A DNA stretch of 64,000 nucleotides, taken from Limisoma sp963601185. Lineage in GTDB: Bacteria > Bacteroidota > Bacteroidia > Bacteroidales > Muribaculaceae. This document shows positions 24,850-33,904 of this stretch, piece after piece (within the stretch, counting starts at the first letter, position 1; each line of letters opens with the position of its first letter). Both the position numbers and the translations under genes were made by a program. The notes beneath the pieces are model-generated. The model did not search any database, was not told the DNA's origin, and saw only the letters and a program-made list of their open reading frames with translations. Location of the stretch: positions 1 to 64,000 of the forward strand of contig CAVCEE010000003.1 of assembly GCA_963601185.1 (NCBI GenBank), written 5' to 3'.

Positions 24850-25827
24850 ATGACGAATTTTGACGAAATAAGACAACTCATATCACCCGAACTGAAGCGG
24901 CTGCAGGCAATAATCAAGGAGTCACTGACGAGCAACAGCCCTCTGCTTAACGAAATCGTTGACAAGTATCTCGAGACAAAAGGCAAACAGATCCGTCCGA
25001 TTATCGTTGTGCTGAGTGCAAAGTTCTTCGGCGAGGAAGTGACGCGCAAAGTGCTTTGCGGCGCTGCCTCCGTGGAATTGCTCCACAACGCTTCGCTCAT
25101 CCACGACGACGTGATCGACGAGACCAAACAGCGCCGCGGACACGACACCATCAACAATACGTGGGATAACCACATCGCAGTGCTTGTGGGCGATTTCTTC
25201 GTGAGCAACGCTCTTGCGTGCGCCATCCAGACTGGCGATTTCCGCGTGATTCAGACGGTGAGCGACCTCGGCAAGGAGTTGTCGACAGGCGAGATTGACC
25301 AGATCGACATAGCAAAGCATCACTCTATCGACGAGGAGAGTTATTTCGAGATTATCCGTAAGAAGACGGCTTCGCTGTTTCAGTCGTGCGTGAAGGTGGG
25401 CGGCTACGCTGTGGCTGCCTCGGATGCTATGATTGAGCGTTTGTCGCGTTTCGTCGAACTCCTCGGTCTGTGTTTCCAGATTAAGGACGACATCTTCGAC
25501 TATTTCAAGGACGATGCCATAGGCAAGCCTACGGGCAACGACCTGCGCGAGGGCAAGGTCACCTTGCCGCTAATCTATGCGCTGTCGAAGGCTGATGCTC
25601 CGGCTCACGACGAGATGCGCCGGCTTGTAAACTCCGACTACCTTACCACGGAGCAGATTGAAACGCTCATCGACTTTGCCAAGAGCGAGGGCGGCATCGA
25701 TTATGCCTACAGCACAATGGAGCGTCTGCGTGCGCAGGCGTGCGAGGTGCTTGAGCCTTGTCCCGACAACGAGGCGAAGGCGGCATTCCTTTCGTTGTTC
25801 GATTTCATCATCAAGCGTCATAAATAA
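24850..25827 (+). CDS. ispB: Polyprenyl diphosphate synthase (octaprenyl type)
   Basis: 325-residue all-helical trans-prenyltransferase that extends allylic diphosphates with IPP to make the side chain of the menaquinone. The first aspartate-rich motif is shortened but typical for this class (IHDDVIDE, about residues 84-91) and the second is DDIFDYF (about 214). GKQIRP and the KxxSLF (KTASLFQ) element are also present. Product chain length cannot be set from sequence; IspB-like is the best guess. It is the first gene of a pair with rnhB, 12 bp apart. Confidence 0.88.
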   Translation: MTNFDEIRQLISPELKRLQAIIKESLTSNSPLLNEIVDKYLETKGKQIRPIIVVLSAKFFGEEVTRKVLCGAASVELLHNASLIHDDVIDETKQRRGHDTINNTWDNHIAVLVGDFFVSNALACAIQTGDFRVIQTVSDLGKELSTGEIDQIDIAKHHSIDEESYFEIIRKKTASLFQSCVKVGGYAVAASDAMIERLSRFVELLGLCFQIKDDIFDYFKDDAIGKPTGNDLREGKVTLPLIYALSKADAPAHDEMRRLVNSDYLTTEQIETLIDFAKSEGGIDYAYSTMERLRAQACEVLEPCPDNEAKAAFLSLFDFIIKRHK

Positions 25828-25839
25828 ATCCCATACACA

Positions 25840-26460
25840 ATGTTGTTGCCTTATCTCGAAGCGGGCCGCATAGAGGCTGGATGCGACGAAGCAGGTCGCG
25901 GATGCCTTGCCGGACCAGTGTTTGCTGCGGCTGTGATTCTGCCCGACGGCTACAGTAACGATTTGCTCAACGACTCGAAGAAACTCACCGAGCGGCAGCG
26001 CGACGCTCTCCGCCCTGTGATTGAGCGTGATGCCTTGGCGTGGGCTGTGGGCGTCGTCACCAACGAGGAGATAGACAAAATCAACATTCTTCAGGCTTCT
26101 TTCCTTGCTATGCACCGCGCAGTCGACGGATTGAAGGTGCGCCCGGAGTTTCTGCTCATCGACGGCAACCGTTTCCGCCCCTACGATGGTATTGGACATC
26201 AGTGTATCGTCAAGGGTGACGGTAAGATGATGAGCATCGCCGCCGCATCCATTCTAGCCAAGACCCACCGTGACGAGTTTATGCGCCGCATCCACGAGGA
26301 CTATCCGCAATACGGCTGGGACGTGAATAAAGGCTACCCTACGAAAGCGCATCGCCAGGCAATCGCCCGCTATGGCGCAACGCCCCACCACCGCATCTCT
26401 TTCCGCCTCCTCGCTGAGCCGTCGCTCTTCCCCGAGTTGGATGCTGACAACAACGATTAA
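25840..26460 (+). CDS. rnhB: Ribonuclease HII
   Basis: 206-residue RNase HII, which nicks RNA-DNA hybrids and starts removal of single ribonucleotides from DNA. The catalytic acids are visible: CDEAGRGCLAGPVFAA (Asp/Glu near 14-15), LLIDGN (about 107) and the later KTHRDEFM region; DSKKLTERQR is the conserved family loop. Length is normal. It follows the prenyl synthase by 12 bp and ends with a compact terminator. Confidence 0.95.
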   Translation: MLLPYLEAGRIEAGCDEAGRGCLAGPVFAAAVILPDGYSNDLLNDSKKLTERQRDALRPVIERDALAWAVGVVTNEEIDKINILQASFLAMHRAVDGLKVRPEFLLIDGNRFRPYDGIGHQCIVKGDGKMMSIAAASILAKTHRDEFMRRIHEDYPQYGWDVNKGYPTKAHRQAIARYGATPHHRISFRLLAEPSLFPELDADNND

Positions 26461-26484
26461 GAGACCACATCGCTACGGCACAGC

Positions 26485-26504
26485 CTCTCGCTGAGAGTTT
26501 TTTT
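26485..26504 (+). terminator. Terminator after rnhB
   Basis: CTCTC-GCT-GAGAG followed by seven T, 24 bp past the rnhB stop. A short 5-bp stem, but the T-run is good. Confidence 0.65.
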
Positions 26505-26593
26505 CGTATATCGAGATTTGCATCGGGATTATTCAGGACAACATTGTACCCACTCTTGGAGATGGCAGAAGAACATTGAAAATGTCGGATGGC

Positions 26594-27484
26594 TTACAGC
26601 AATTTCTTCAAATCGTCGTAGTCGGTGGGGGAGAGCCAGTGCATAGTGGGGTCTTTGGCAAACCAGGTGAGTTGCTTTTTGGCGTAGACGCGCGTGTTTT
26701 TCTGTAGTCGCGCCACGGCAGTGTCGTAGTCCATTGTGCCGTCAAACCAAGCGAACATTTCTTTGTAGCCTACGGTGTTGAGCGAGTTGAGGTGGCGCAG
26801 CGGATACACTCTGCGCGCTTCCTCGATGAGACCTTCTTCAATCATCATCTCCACACGGCGGTTGATGCGGTCGAAAAGTTGAGGTCGGGGCAGGTTGAGC
26901 CCTATCTTCACGATGCGAAACGGTCGCTCCTTTACCGCTCCAGTGCGCAGTTCGGAGTATGGTCGTCCAGCCTGAAGGCAAATCTCTATGGCGTGGACCA
27001 CGCGTTTGAGATTGTTGCGATCCACTTGCTCATAGTAGGCAGGGTCGAGCCGTTGCAGTTCGGCAAGCATACTTTCTGCGCCTTCCTCCTCATAGCGTCG
27101 TGCTACGAGTGAGCGCACCTCGACTGAGATGGTGGGCAACTGGTCGATACCTTTGCACACGGCATCAACATACATCATTGATCCTCCGCACATCACCACA
27201 TAGTCGTGGCTTTCAAACAGCCGGTCGATTGTGGCGAGCGCATCCGTTTCAAATTGCGCGGCGCTGTAGTAGTCCTCCAGCCCGAGAATGCCTACAAAAT
27301 GGTGGCGTACGGCAGCCTGTTCCTCTGCCGTAGGAGCGGCAGTGCCGATGGGGATATCACGAAAAATCTGGCGCGAGTCCGCCGACACGATTTCCGTGCC
27401 GAGGTCACGCGCCAGACGTATGGCTACCGCTGTTTTGCCCACCCCAGTGGGGCCTGTAATCACTACGAGAGTTTTCTGGGGCAT
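26594..27484 (-). CDS. miaA: tRNA dimethylallyltransferase
   Basis: 296-residue MiaA, adding the dimethylallyl group to N6 of A37 in tRNAs that read UNN codons. The P-loop GPTGVGKTAVAIRLA, DSRQIF and GTAAPTAEE are family signatures; the tRNA-binding HFVG and QxNTRVYAKKQLTWF (KNTRVYAKKQLTWF) C-terminal motif is complete. It starts 18 bp after pepT and probably shares its transcript. Confidence 0.95.
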   Translation of the reverse strand: MPQKTLVVITGPTGVGKTAVAIRLARDLGTEIVSADSRQIFRDIPIGTAAPTAEEQAAVRHHFVGILGLEDYYSAAQFETDALATIDRLFESHDYVVMCGGSMMYVDAVCKGIDQLPTISVEVRSLVARRYEEEGAESMLAELQRLDPAYYEQVDRNNLKRVVHAIEICLQAGRPYSELRTGAVKERPFRIVKIGLNLPRPQLFDRINRRVEMMIEEGLIEEARRVYPLRHLNSLNTVGYKEMFAWFDGTMDYDTAVARLQKNTRVYAKKQLTWFAKDPTMHWLSPTDYDDLKKLL

Positions 27485-27502
27485 AGGTGCGGCAATTAGT
27501 TT

Positions 27503-28723
27503 TTATCGTTGAGCCACGAGTTTGCAGATCTCCACAACCACATCAGTGGCTTTCTCCATCGATGGGATTGGCACAAACTCATAGCGGCCGTGGAAGTTCA
27601 AGCCGCCGGCAAAGATGTTGGGGCAAGGAAGACCTTTGAACGAGAGTTGCGCTCCGTCTGTTCCGCCGCGGATAGGCTGTACTTTCGGTGGCACTCCGGC
27701 GTTCTCCATTGCCTGCTTTGCCATGTCGATGATATACATCACCGGCTCAATCTTTTCACGCATATTGTAGTACTGATCCTTGATCTCAATCGACGCGCAT
27801 CCAGGGTACTCGTTGTTGATTTTGCGCACAAGGTGCTCAAGTTCCTTCTTGCGGCGCTCGAAGCGGTCTCGGTCGTGGTCGCGGATGATGTATGTGAGTT
27901 TCGATTCCTCCACAGAGCCTTCGAAGCCGATGAGGTGGTAGAATCCTTCGTAGTCCTCGGTGTGTTCCGGCGTTTCCCAGCGCGGCAGCATAATGCAGAA
28001 CTGGTTGGCAATGCGGATGGAGTTAATCATCTTGTGCTTTGCGTAGCCCGGATGCACGTTGCGTCCCTTGAACGTAACCTTTGCCGATGCGGCGTTGAAG
28101 TTCTCGAATTCGAGTTCGCCGATAGCACCGCCGTCCATCGTGTATGCCCAGTCGGCAGCAAAACGCTCTACGTCAAACTTGTGTGCGCCGAGGCCAATTT
28201 CCTCGTCGGGGTTGAATGCAATGCGGATGTCGCCGTGCTTGATTTCAGGGTGAGCCATCAGGTAGTCAACGGCACTGATGATTTCTGCGATGCCGGCCTT
28301 GTCGTCTGCACCGAGCAAGGTCTTGCCGTCGGTCACGATGAGGTCCTGACCCTTATAGTCGTTGAGTTCCGGAAAATCGGCAGGTGAGAGCACCACGTTG
28401 CTGTCCTTGTCGAGCACGATGTCGCCGCCCTCGTAGGCTTTGACGATGCGCGGGTTCACGTGGCGACCCGACATATCGGGCGACGTGTCGAGATGGGCAA
28501 TGAAGCCTACTGTGGGCACTTTCTTGTCCATATTGCTCGGAAGGGTAGCCATAAGATAGCCGTTTTCGTCGAGCGAAATGTTTTCCAGACCCATCTTTTG
28601 CAACTCTTTTTCAAGTGCTTGTGCAAAAATCATTTGACCTGGTGTTGACGGTGTCAAGTTTGTGAGTTCGTCACTTTGAGTGTCAAACTTCACATAGTTC
28701 AAAAATCTGTCGACAACATTCAT
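27503..28723 (-). CDS. pepT: Peptidase T (aminotripeptidase)
   Basis: 406-residue zinc metallopeptidase of the M20 family that removes the N-terminal residue from tripeptides in the cytoplasm. Zinc ligands and catalytic residues are visible in HLDTSPD, LGADDKAGIAEI, NPDEEIGLGAHKFD and IRGGTDGAQLS. The reading frame can be extended 31 codons upstream, but MNVVDRFLNYVKFDTQS at 28723 matches the family N-terminus and lies 49 bp after a -7 box, so that start is used. Followed by miaA. Confidence 0.93.
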   Translation of the reverse strand: MNVVDRFLNYVKFDTQSDELTNLTPSTPGQMIFAQALEKELQKMGLENISLDENGYLMATLPSNMDKKVPTVGFIAHLDTSPDMSGRHVNPRIVKAYEGGDIVLDKDSNVVLSPADFPELNDYKGQDLIVTDGKTLLGADDKAGIAEIISAVDYLMAHPEIKHGDIRIAFNPDEEIGLGAHKFDVERFAADWAYTMDGGAIGELEFENFNAASAKVTFKGRNVHPGYAKHKMINSIRIANQFCIMLPRWETPEHTEDYEGFYHLIGFEGSVEESKLTYIIRDHDRDRFERRKKELEHLVRKINNEYPGCASIEIKDQYYNMREKIEPVMYIIDMAKQAMENAGVPPKVQPIRGGTDGAQLSFKGLPCPNIFAGGLNFHGRYEFVPIPSMEKATDVVVEICKLVAQR

Positions 28724-28771
28724 ATGTGTTAGTTTTTCTGATTCTAAGATGCGCCGCACCTTGCGGCAGTG

Positions 28772-28779
28772 CAAAGGTA
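28772..28779 (-). promoter_or_regulatory. -7 element of pepT-miaA
   Basis: The minus strand reads TACCTTTG, an exact TAnnTTTG match, 49 bp upstream of the pepT ATG and between pepT and the preceding gene. No -33 match at standard distance. Confidence 0.55.
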
Positions 28780-28822
28780 CAACAACTATTGCATAAATCT
28801 GTCCTTTACAAGGCAAATTTCG

Positions 28823-30055
28823 CTACCAGCCTCCGCTTGCGCCGCCTCCACCGGTAGAGCCGCCCCCGAAACTGCCGCCACTGAAGCCTCCTCCGCCTCC
28901 GTGGCCGCCACCTCCCATAGGGATGATTACGGGTGTCGCAACATAGGGGATGGTGTAGGGCACGTCTGTCTTTTTGCCGCAGTTGCGGCAGAGGTATGTA
29001 TACACTCCGTAGCCGTCACGGCCGGCTGCCGGATGGATTACGGTGCGGTTGCCCAATATGCGTGCAGCCTTGGCGTGGCAGTTGGGACATTCCACATACG
29101 GCGAGTTGCGCTTGGGGAAGGCAAACACGTCAATCTCGCCGCAAGTGTCGCATTTCCATACATCGTAGTCCACCGATTGCAACTGTTCCTCAAAGTCCTG
29201 CGACGGCGTGAGGTAATTGTTGTCCTCCGTTTCCGATAGTTTGTGCATCTTGCTTTTGCAGTTGGGGCATTGGCGGCGCTTGTTGCGGTAGTGGTGCTGC
29301 ATTGCCAAAATCAGCAGCAGTGCTGGCAATCCCATGCCGATGGTGGCAAATGCTGCAGTTATAAACATCGTCTTGCGCTTCTCCATACGGTTGTATTTCT
29401 CGTATCTGCCCATACTGCCGGCGGTGAGCGAAAGTGCGTAAATGAATAATATCACGCCGGCGATGCCTGATACTGCCATATAGCCGGCAAACAGGTCGGT
29501 AAATTCTTTTGTCTCGTCGTTCTCGTATTTCGATTTGAGTTCGGCAACTGCCCCCGGCGTGGTCAGCAGACTGTCGATGCGCGCCACGGCAGCGAGCATA
29601 CCGCCGTCGTAGTCGCCGCTGCGAAAACGCGGCACCATATTGTCGCGGATGATTCGTCCACAGATAATGTCGGGCAACACGCCCTCGGCTCCGTAGCCGC
29701 TGCGTATCACGGCTTTGCGCTCGTCGGTGCTGACAAGCACCAGCACGCCGTTATTGTTGTCGCTCTTGCCGATGCCCCAATGGCGGAACAGGTTGGTGGC
29801 GAAATCGTCGATGTCGTTGCCGTTGATTGATTCCACCACTACGGCAACCACCTCTACCGTCGAGGATTGCCAGATGTGGGCAATGCAGCGGTTGAGGCTG
29901 TCGACGGTGGCTTGCTTGAGCACTCCGTCGGGGTTGCTTACATATTGCGTCTTGTCTTTGATGTGGACATTGGGCACTTCCTCTACAGTGTATGCCATCG
30001 CGGTGGCGACAGCGGCAATGAGGAGCAGAAGCAGGGATGATAGTCGTTTGAGCAT
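28823..30055 (-). CDS. TPM-domain membrane protein with zinc ribbons and glycine-rich tail
   Basis: 410 residues. Signal sequence (SSLLLLLIAAVATAMA) is followed by a TPM domain (about 30-165; YVSNPDGVLKQATVDSLN, VVESINGNDIDDFATNLFRHWGIG, VLVLVSTDERKAVIRSGYG), two membrane segments (about 195-215 and 235-255), then four CxxC pairs (CPNC, CDTC, CPNC, CRNC) that would form two zinc ribbons, and a tail almost entirely Gly/Ser ending SGGW. TPM proteins occur with LemA in many bacteria and in photosystem repair in plants, but the molecular activity is unresolved. No lemA is adjacent; the gene follows dgt by 23 bp. Confidence 0.8.
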   Translation of the reverse strand: MLKRLSSLLLLLIAAVATAMAYTVEEVPNVHIKDKTQYVSNPDGVLKQATVDSLNRCIAHIWQSSTVEVVAVVVESINGNDIDDFATNLFRHWGIGKSDNNNGVLVLVSTDERKAVIRSGYGAEGVLPDIICGRIIRDNMVPRFRSGDYDGGMLAAVARIDSLLTTPGAVAELKSKYENDETKEFTDLFAGYMAVSGIAGVILFIYALSLTAGSMGRYEKYNRMEKRKTMFITAAFATIGMGLPALLLILAMQHHYRNKRRQCPNCKSKMHKLSETEDNNYLTPSQDFEEQLQSVDYDVWKCDTCGEIDVFAFPKRNSPYVECPNCHAKAARILGNRTVIHPAAGRDGYGVYTYLCRNCGKKTDVPYTIPYVATPVIIPMGGGGHGGGGGFSGGSFGGGSTGGGGASGGW

Positions 30056-30078
30056 AGTCGTTTTTGCGTTGTCGGGGT

Positions 30079-31422
30079 TTATACGGCAGGCAGACTGAGT
30101 CCGTTGAGTTTGCGGAACAGGTCGAGCGCATAGACGTCGGTCATACCGGAAATGTGGTCGAGCACTGACTGGATTCTGCCGTAGACGGTCGGTGCTGAGG
30201 TGTCGTACTGGTGGGGTATGCGGCTAAGCAACAGGCGCGAATAGTTTTTCTTCGGACTAAGCACGGCATCAATGAGACGGTCGAGTAGGAACGTAATAAT
30301 CTGGTTACCTGCCAACTCGATGTCAACAACGTCGGGCGCTTTGTAGATTTTCTCCCAAGCCACGTCGGAGCAGTGAGAGTAGCCTGAGCGAGCCGTTTCG
30401 GAGATGTGGTCAATGAGGCAGCCTTCAAAGCGACCTTCGAGGATGGTGTCGTCGTTGTTGACAAACACCTTGGCACATTCGCCGACGAGTTCGCCGACCA
30501 CACATGACCGCAGGTATGCCACCTTCTCGTTGTTGTCATCGATGCCATCGAGCACGGTGTTGATGTGTTCCAGCCGATCGCCTTTGAAAAAGCCTGTCAG
30601 TAGGGATGTAACCTCCTTGATGTCAAGAATTTTTAGTTTGTGGGCATCTTCAATGTCCATTACCTGATAGCAGATGTCGTCGGCGGCTTCCATCAGATAG
30701 ACGAGAGGATGGCGCGCATAGGTGTCGCGGCTCTTTTCGATGAGCCCCAACTCATTGGCAACCATACGGAAACAGTCAACTTCTGACTCGAAGAAACCGA
30801 ACTTGCCGCGCTTGGGCGTGGTGGACGACGTGTAGGGGTATTTCACGATGGCAGCCAGCGACGAGTAGGTCATAGCGAGTCCGCCTTCGCGCCGCCCGCG
30901 GAACTGATGGGCAAGCAGACGGAAAGAGTTGGCGTTGCCGTCGAAATTCACGAAGTCGTTCCATTCGGCATCGTTGACCAGCGGCTTGATGGCAAGGCCG
31001 CGTCCCTCGGAGAAGTAGGTGGCGATGGTGCGCTCACCGGAGTGTCCGAACGGTGGATTGCCCATGTCGTGGGCAAGACATGCTGCACCGACAATTTCCA
31101 CGATGTGGCTCAACTTGTCGGCTGCCGGTGTGCCGATATATTTGGGCAGGAGTCCGATGTAGACCTCGTTGGCGAGCGATTTGCCAACGCTCGATACCTC
31201 GAGGCTGTGGGTCAGGCGGTTATGCACGAAGATGCTGCCCGGCAGCGGAAACACCTGTGTCTTGTTCTGCAAGCGGCGGAACGGAGAGGAGAAAACCAGT
31301 CGGTCGAAGTCGCGCTGAAAATCGCTGCGGGTCTGTGCCGACGATGTGCGGTAGCGTTCCATGCCGAGACGCTTGTTGCAAATCAGCCGTTCCCATTGCA
31401 TTTTTTGTTTGTTGTCTGTCAT
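30079..31422 (-). CDS. dgt: Deoxyguanosinetriphosphate triphosphohydrolase (dGTPase)
   Basis: 447-residue HD-domain enzyme that hydrolyses dGTP (or dNTPs) to the nucleoside and triphosphate, controlling dNTP pools. Metal ligands are in the expected order: RLTHSLEVSSVG (His about 71), CLAHDMGNPPFGHSGE (HD about 116-117) and the later Asp in MEAADDICYQV. Length and the RTxFQRDFDRLVFSSPFRRLQNKTQV opening fit the bacterial Dgt family. It has its own promoter and is followed by the TPM gene. Confidence 0.95.
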   Translation of the reverse strand: MTDNKQKMQWERLICNKRLGMERYRTSSAQTRSDFQRDFDRLVFSSPFRRLQNKTQVFPLPGSIFVHNRLTHSLEVSSVGKSLANEVYIGLLPKYIGTPAADKLSHIVEIVGAACLAHDMGNPPFGHSGERTIATYFSEGRGLAIKPLVNDAEWNDFVNFDGNANSFRLLAHQFRGRREGGLAMTYSSLAAIVKYPYTSSTTPKRGKFGFFESEVDCFRMVANELGLIEKSRDTYARHPLVYLMEAADDICYQVMDIEDAHKLKILDIKEVTSLLTGFFKGDRLEHINTVLDGIDDNNEKVAYLRSCVVGELVGECAKVFVNNDDTILEGRFEGCLIDHISETARSGYSHCSDVAWEKIYKAPDVVDIELAGNQIITFLLDRLIDAVLSPKKNYSRLLLSRIPHQYDTSAPTVYGRIQSVLDHISGMTDVYALDLFRKLNGLSLPAV

Positions 31423-31447
31423 TGTCGTAGATTCGCGTATCGTGTCC

Positions 31448-31478
31448 CAAAATTACTAACCTTCTCGCTCTTTGCAAA
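31448..31478 (-). promoter_or_regulatory. Promoter of dgt
   Basis: Minus strand -33 TTTG (31478-31475), 19-bp spacer, -7 TAATTTTG (31455-31448), 26 bp upstream of the dgt ATG. Full match to the Bacteroidetes promoter. Confidence 0.8.
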
Positions 31479-31501
31479 ATTTTTTCGACACTAGGGCGGC
31501 A

Positions 31502-31972
31502 CTATTCGTCCACGGCTATGCGTATGTCGTAGCCCTTGATTTCGTATTTGATGCGGTAGGGCGTGGCTGGACGGCGCGGCTGGCGGCTGTCAACATAGTA
31601 GAACGAGTGCTGGCGGTCGAAACTGCGCACCGTGAGTTGCCGCATCTCGCCCGACGGGATGTCACACGGCACATCGTAGGTCTCTTCGTGGATTTTCTGC
31701 CCTGTCTCGGCGTTGGTGTAATAGAATTTGACCGTCAGTTTCGACAGGCGGAACGGTGTCTTATTGTCGACGAAAAACGATTCGTAGGCGTCGTTGAGCG
31801 TCTTCTTGTAGCCCGACAGTATAATCTTGTCGGAGAAGGTGCAGGTGTCGCCGGCGGTCACGCGCTCGGCGCAGGTCATCACTGTCCGTTGGTCGGTGAG
31901 CGGGCGTGTGGTGTTGGTGCGTGCGGCGAGGATCAGTGCCGTTGCCGCAAGGATTATGGGAAGGATTCGCAT
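31502..31972 (-). CDS. Hypothetical exported protein
   Basis: 156 residues, no family recognised. One N-terminal hydrophobic stretch (ILPIILAATALILAA) acts as signal or anchor; the rest looks like a single beta-rich domain (KLTVKFYYTNAETGQKIHEETYDVP, YRIKYEIKGYDIRIAVDE). Two cysteines (TCAER, DTCTF) are close together near residue 40. It starts 3 bp after the preceding gene, as the last member of the cluster DUF2007 - DUF3078 - hypothetical - this gene, so it is probably made with an envelope protein. Confidence 0.7.
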   Translation of the reverse strand: MRILPIILAATALILAARTNTTRPLTDQRTVMTCAERVTAGDTCTFSDKIILSGYKKTLNDAYESFFVDNKTPFRLSKLTVKFYYTNAETGQKIHEETYDVPCDIPSGEMRQLTVRSFDRQHSFYYVDSRQPRRPATPYRIKYEIKGYDIRIAVDE

Positions 31973-31975
31973 GGC

Positions 31976-32539
31976 TCAGAAAATCAGTTGCCCTCCGGCA
32001 TTTTGGTTGAGGTCTATTTTATGCAGTCCGGGCTCTGCTGTGGGACGCTCGATGTGGGGATACACGCGGATGCCGCTGAACACCGTGGGCAGAAACCTGA
32101 TGAGGTTGACCGACAGTTGCGCTTTCAGCACTTTGCGCTTGATGAGGATTGTGCCGTTAGAAAACTCGGCGATGCATTTCTCTGGCATTGTCAGCCGGTC
32201 GGAGTCGATGGCTGAATAGATCCACATTCTTAGTTTCGATGCCTTGGCGGTGGCGGAGAGATAGCCCATCACGGTGCCGCGGTCCACGCATTCGTTGTCC
32301 GACTCCACCACAACCATCCGGTAGTCGCTTCCCGATGTCTTTTCGATGGCTATCACCAACCCTTCTTCGGGGTAGCGCCACAGTCCTTCGAGGTCGTCGA
32401 CTACGCGCGATTGCAGCCTCGCTTCCACCTCGCTTCGGTTGGCATAACCAGTCACGGTTACGGCAATGTCGGGCACTTCAACTGCCATCGCCTGCAGGGA
32501 GGTGATGAGTAGGAGTGCTATGCCGGCGAGTCTGCGCAT
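31976..32539 (-). CDS. Hypothetical periplasmic protein
   Basis: 187 residues, no family recognised. A cleavable signal peptide is likely (LAGIALLLITSLQAMA, cut near residue 20). The mature part contains LEGLWRYPEEGLVIAIEKTSGSDYRMVVVES, which resembles the opening of small lipocalin/LolA-like barrel domains that monitor substrate-dependent signals, but this is only a visual impression. Located 5 bp after the DUF3078 gene and 3 bp before another exported protein; co-expression is very likely. Confidence 0.7.
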   Translation of the reverse strand: MRRLAGIALLLITSLQAMAVEVPDIAVTVTGYANRSEVEARLQSRVVDDLEGLWRYPEEGLVIAIEKTSGSDYRMVVVESDNECVDRGTVMGYLSATAKASKLRMWIYSAIDSDRLTMPEKCIAEFSNGTILIKRKVLKAQLSVNLIRFLPTVFSGIRVYPHIERPTAEPGLHKIDLNQNAGGQLIF

Positions 32540-32544
32540 CGTGA

Positions 32545-33885
32545 TTAGCGGAATTTGTATTGCAGACCGAAACTGAAGATTTCCTTAAACTGCCAGTGGG
32601 AGGTGTTGCTCTCGGTGATGGCACGCGAGTCGTCGAAGCGCACGTGGGTGTAGATCTGCGTGGATAGGAATTTGTTGATGGAGAAACTGATAGTCGTTTC
32701 CCAGTCGCCTTGCAGATAGGTGTAGTCGGAGAATGCAAATAGGCGGCTCGTCAGGGCGATGTTGCGGGTCAGAGCCCAACCGAACTTCACCTCGCCGCTC
32801 GAACCTATCTGATGCTCGAGTTTGTTGGGCGTGTCGGCAAGTTTGTCGTTGGAGCGCCACATCTTCATATTGTAGGAAAGCGGCGACAGCGACGCGTCGA
32901 GGGTTACGTTGCCGCGCTTGTTTTTGGTGGTGTAGGTCATACCGATACCGGCATTCAACTCACCAGGGGTGAGGAACGATGCGGAGAGATCCCAGGTGTT
33001 GGTCTTGAAGTTCTGCAATAACTGGGTCTTGAACTGCATATTCATGCTGTAGTAGAACTTCTTGGTGGCTTTCACACCGAACTTCAAGTTGGCTTGGAAC
33101 AGGTCTTCGTTGATGTTGTAGCCGCGTAGCGAGTCGGCAGGTGCGGAGTTCACGCCGACCTTGTACTGCAGCGTCAAGTCAAACAACAGTTTCGGGTGTA
33201 TGTTCTGGTTGAGTTGCAGGTCGTAGTAGATGTTGGCAAGGAGGTTGATGTTGTTTTCGCCGCCTTGATACCAGTTGTCCGACATATAGGCTTGCGAGAA
33301 CTGCAACGTGGCGTCGAATGCGTGTATCCAACTGCGGTGCTGAATGGCTTGCTTGGGCGCATAGGTTGGCATCTCGATCTTGCGTTCCTCAATGGTGAGG
33401 ATGTTCCTCTTTGGGTCGAGTTTAGCCTCATATTGCTTCGGCGGTTCCGGTAGCATCTCGAGGTTGTAGGGCACGAGCCATGGCGACTCCACGGCGATGC
33501 GTTGCAGGTGTTCGCTGTTCATGCGGTCCTGCCACATCAGATTGTCGAGCCACTGGCGGTCGTAGTCGAGCGATGCCTGTCGCTTCGGCTGCAGCGACAG
33601 CAGACTGTCGGGCTGTTGCAGCGACATCTCGGGCGTAATCTGGTATGAGGTGTAGACAATGGGCAAAAACAGTATCGACGGGTCGTAGTCGCTCGACTCC
33701 AGAGCCAGTGAGTCGGCTTGTTGGAGCAGTGCTGTGGAATTGTCGACTGCGGTGGGGTAGACCGGCTCTTTGTCCTTTTTCAGACGGTTGGCAAGGGCGC
33801 GGCTGTTGAAATAACTCTGCGACGTGGCTGGCAGAGCCATTGCCGCAAGCATAATTATGGCGATGATTGCTTTGAAATGTCTCAT
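32545..33885 (-). CDS. DUF3078 domain-containing outer-membrane protein
   Basis: 446 residues. Signal peptide (IIAIIMLAAMALPATSQ) followed by about 130 residues of low-complexity, soluble sequence, then a DUF3078-type beta-barrel-like region from about residue 175: the signature SDNWYQGGENNINLLA is clear, followed by many alternating strands (LLFDLTLQYKVGVNS, KFYYSMNMQFKTQLL) and the C-terminal aromatic FGLQYKFR typical of outer-membrane barrels. Function of DUF3078 proteins is unknown. The order DUF2007 - DUF3078 - two exported proteins is closely spaced (19, 5 and 3 bp), suggesting a single envelope-related operon. Confidence 0.85.
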   Translation of the reverse strand: MRHFKAIIAIIMLAAMALPATSQSYFNSRALANRLKKDKEPVYPTAVDNSTALLQQADSLALESSDYDPSILFLPIVYTSYQITPEMSLQQPDSLLSLQPKRQASLDYDRQWLDNLMWQDRMNSEHLQRIAVESPWLVPYNLEMLPEPPKQYEAKLDPKRNILTIEERKIEMPTYAPKQAIQHRSWIHAFDATLQFSQAYMSDNWYQGGENNINLLANIYYDLQLNQNIHPKLLFDLTLQYKVGVNSAPADSLRGYNINEDLFQANLKFGVKATKKFYYSMNMQFKTQLLQNFKTNTWDLSASFLTPGELNAGIGMTYTTKNKRGNVTLDASLSPLSYNMKMWRSNDKLADTPNKLEHQIGSSGEVKFGWALTRNIALTSRLFAFSDYTYLQGDWETTISFSINKFLSTQIYTHVRFDDSRAITESNTSHWQFKEIFSFGLQYKFR

Positions 33886-33904
33886 TCTTTTTTAGGCGTA
33901 TAGT

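Noticed and set aside
28724..28816. 31-residue N-terminal extension of peptidase T
   Set aside because: It contains the -7 promoter element and has no family match.
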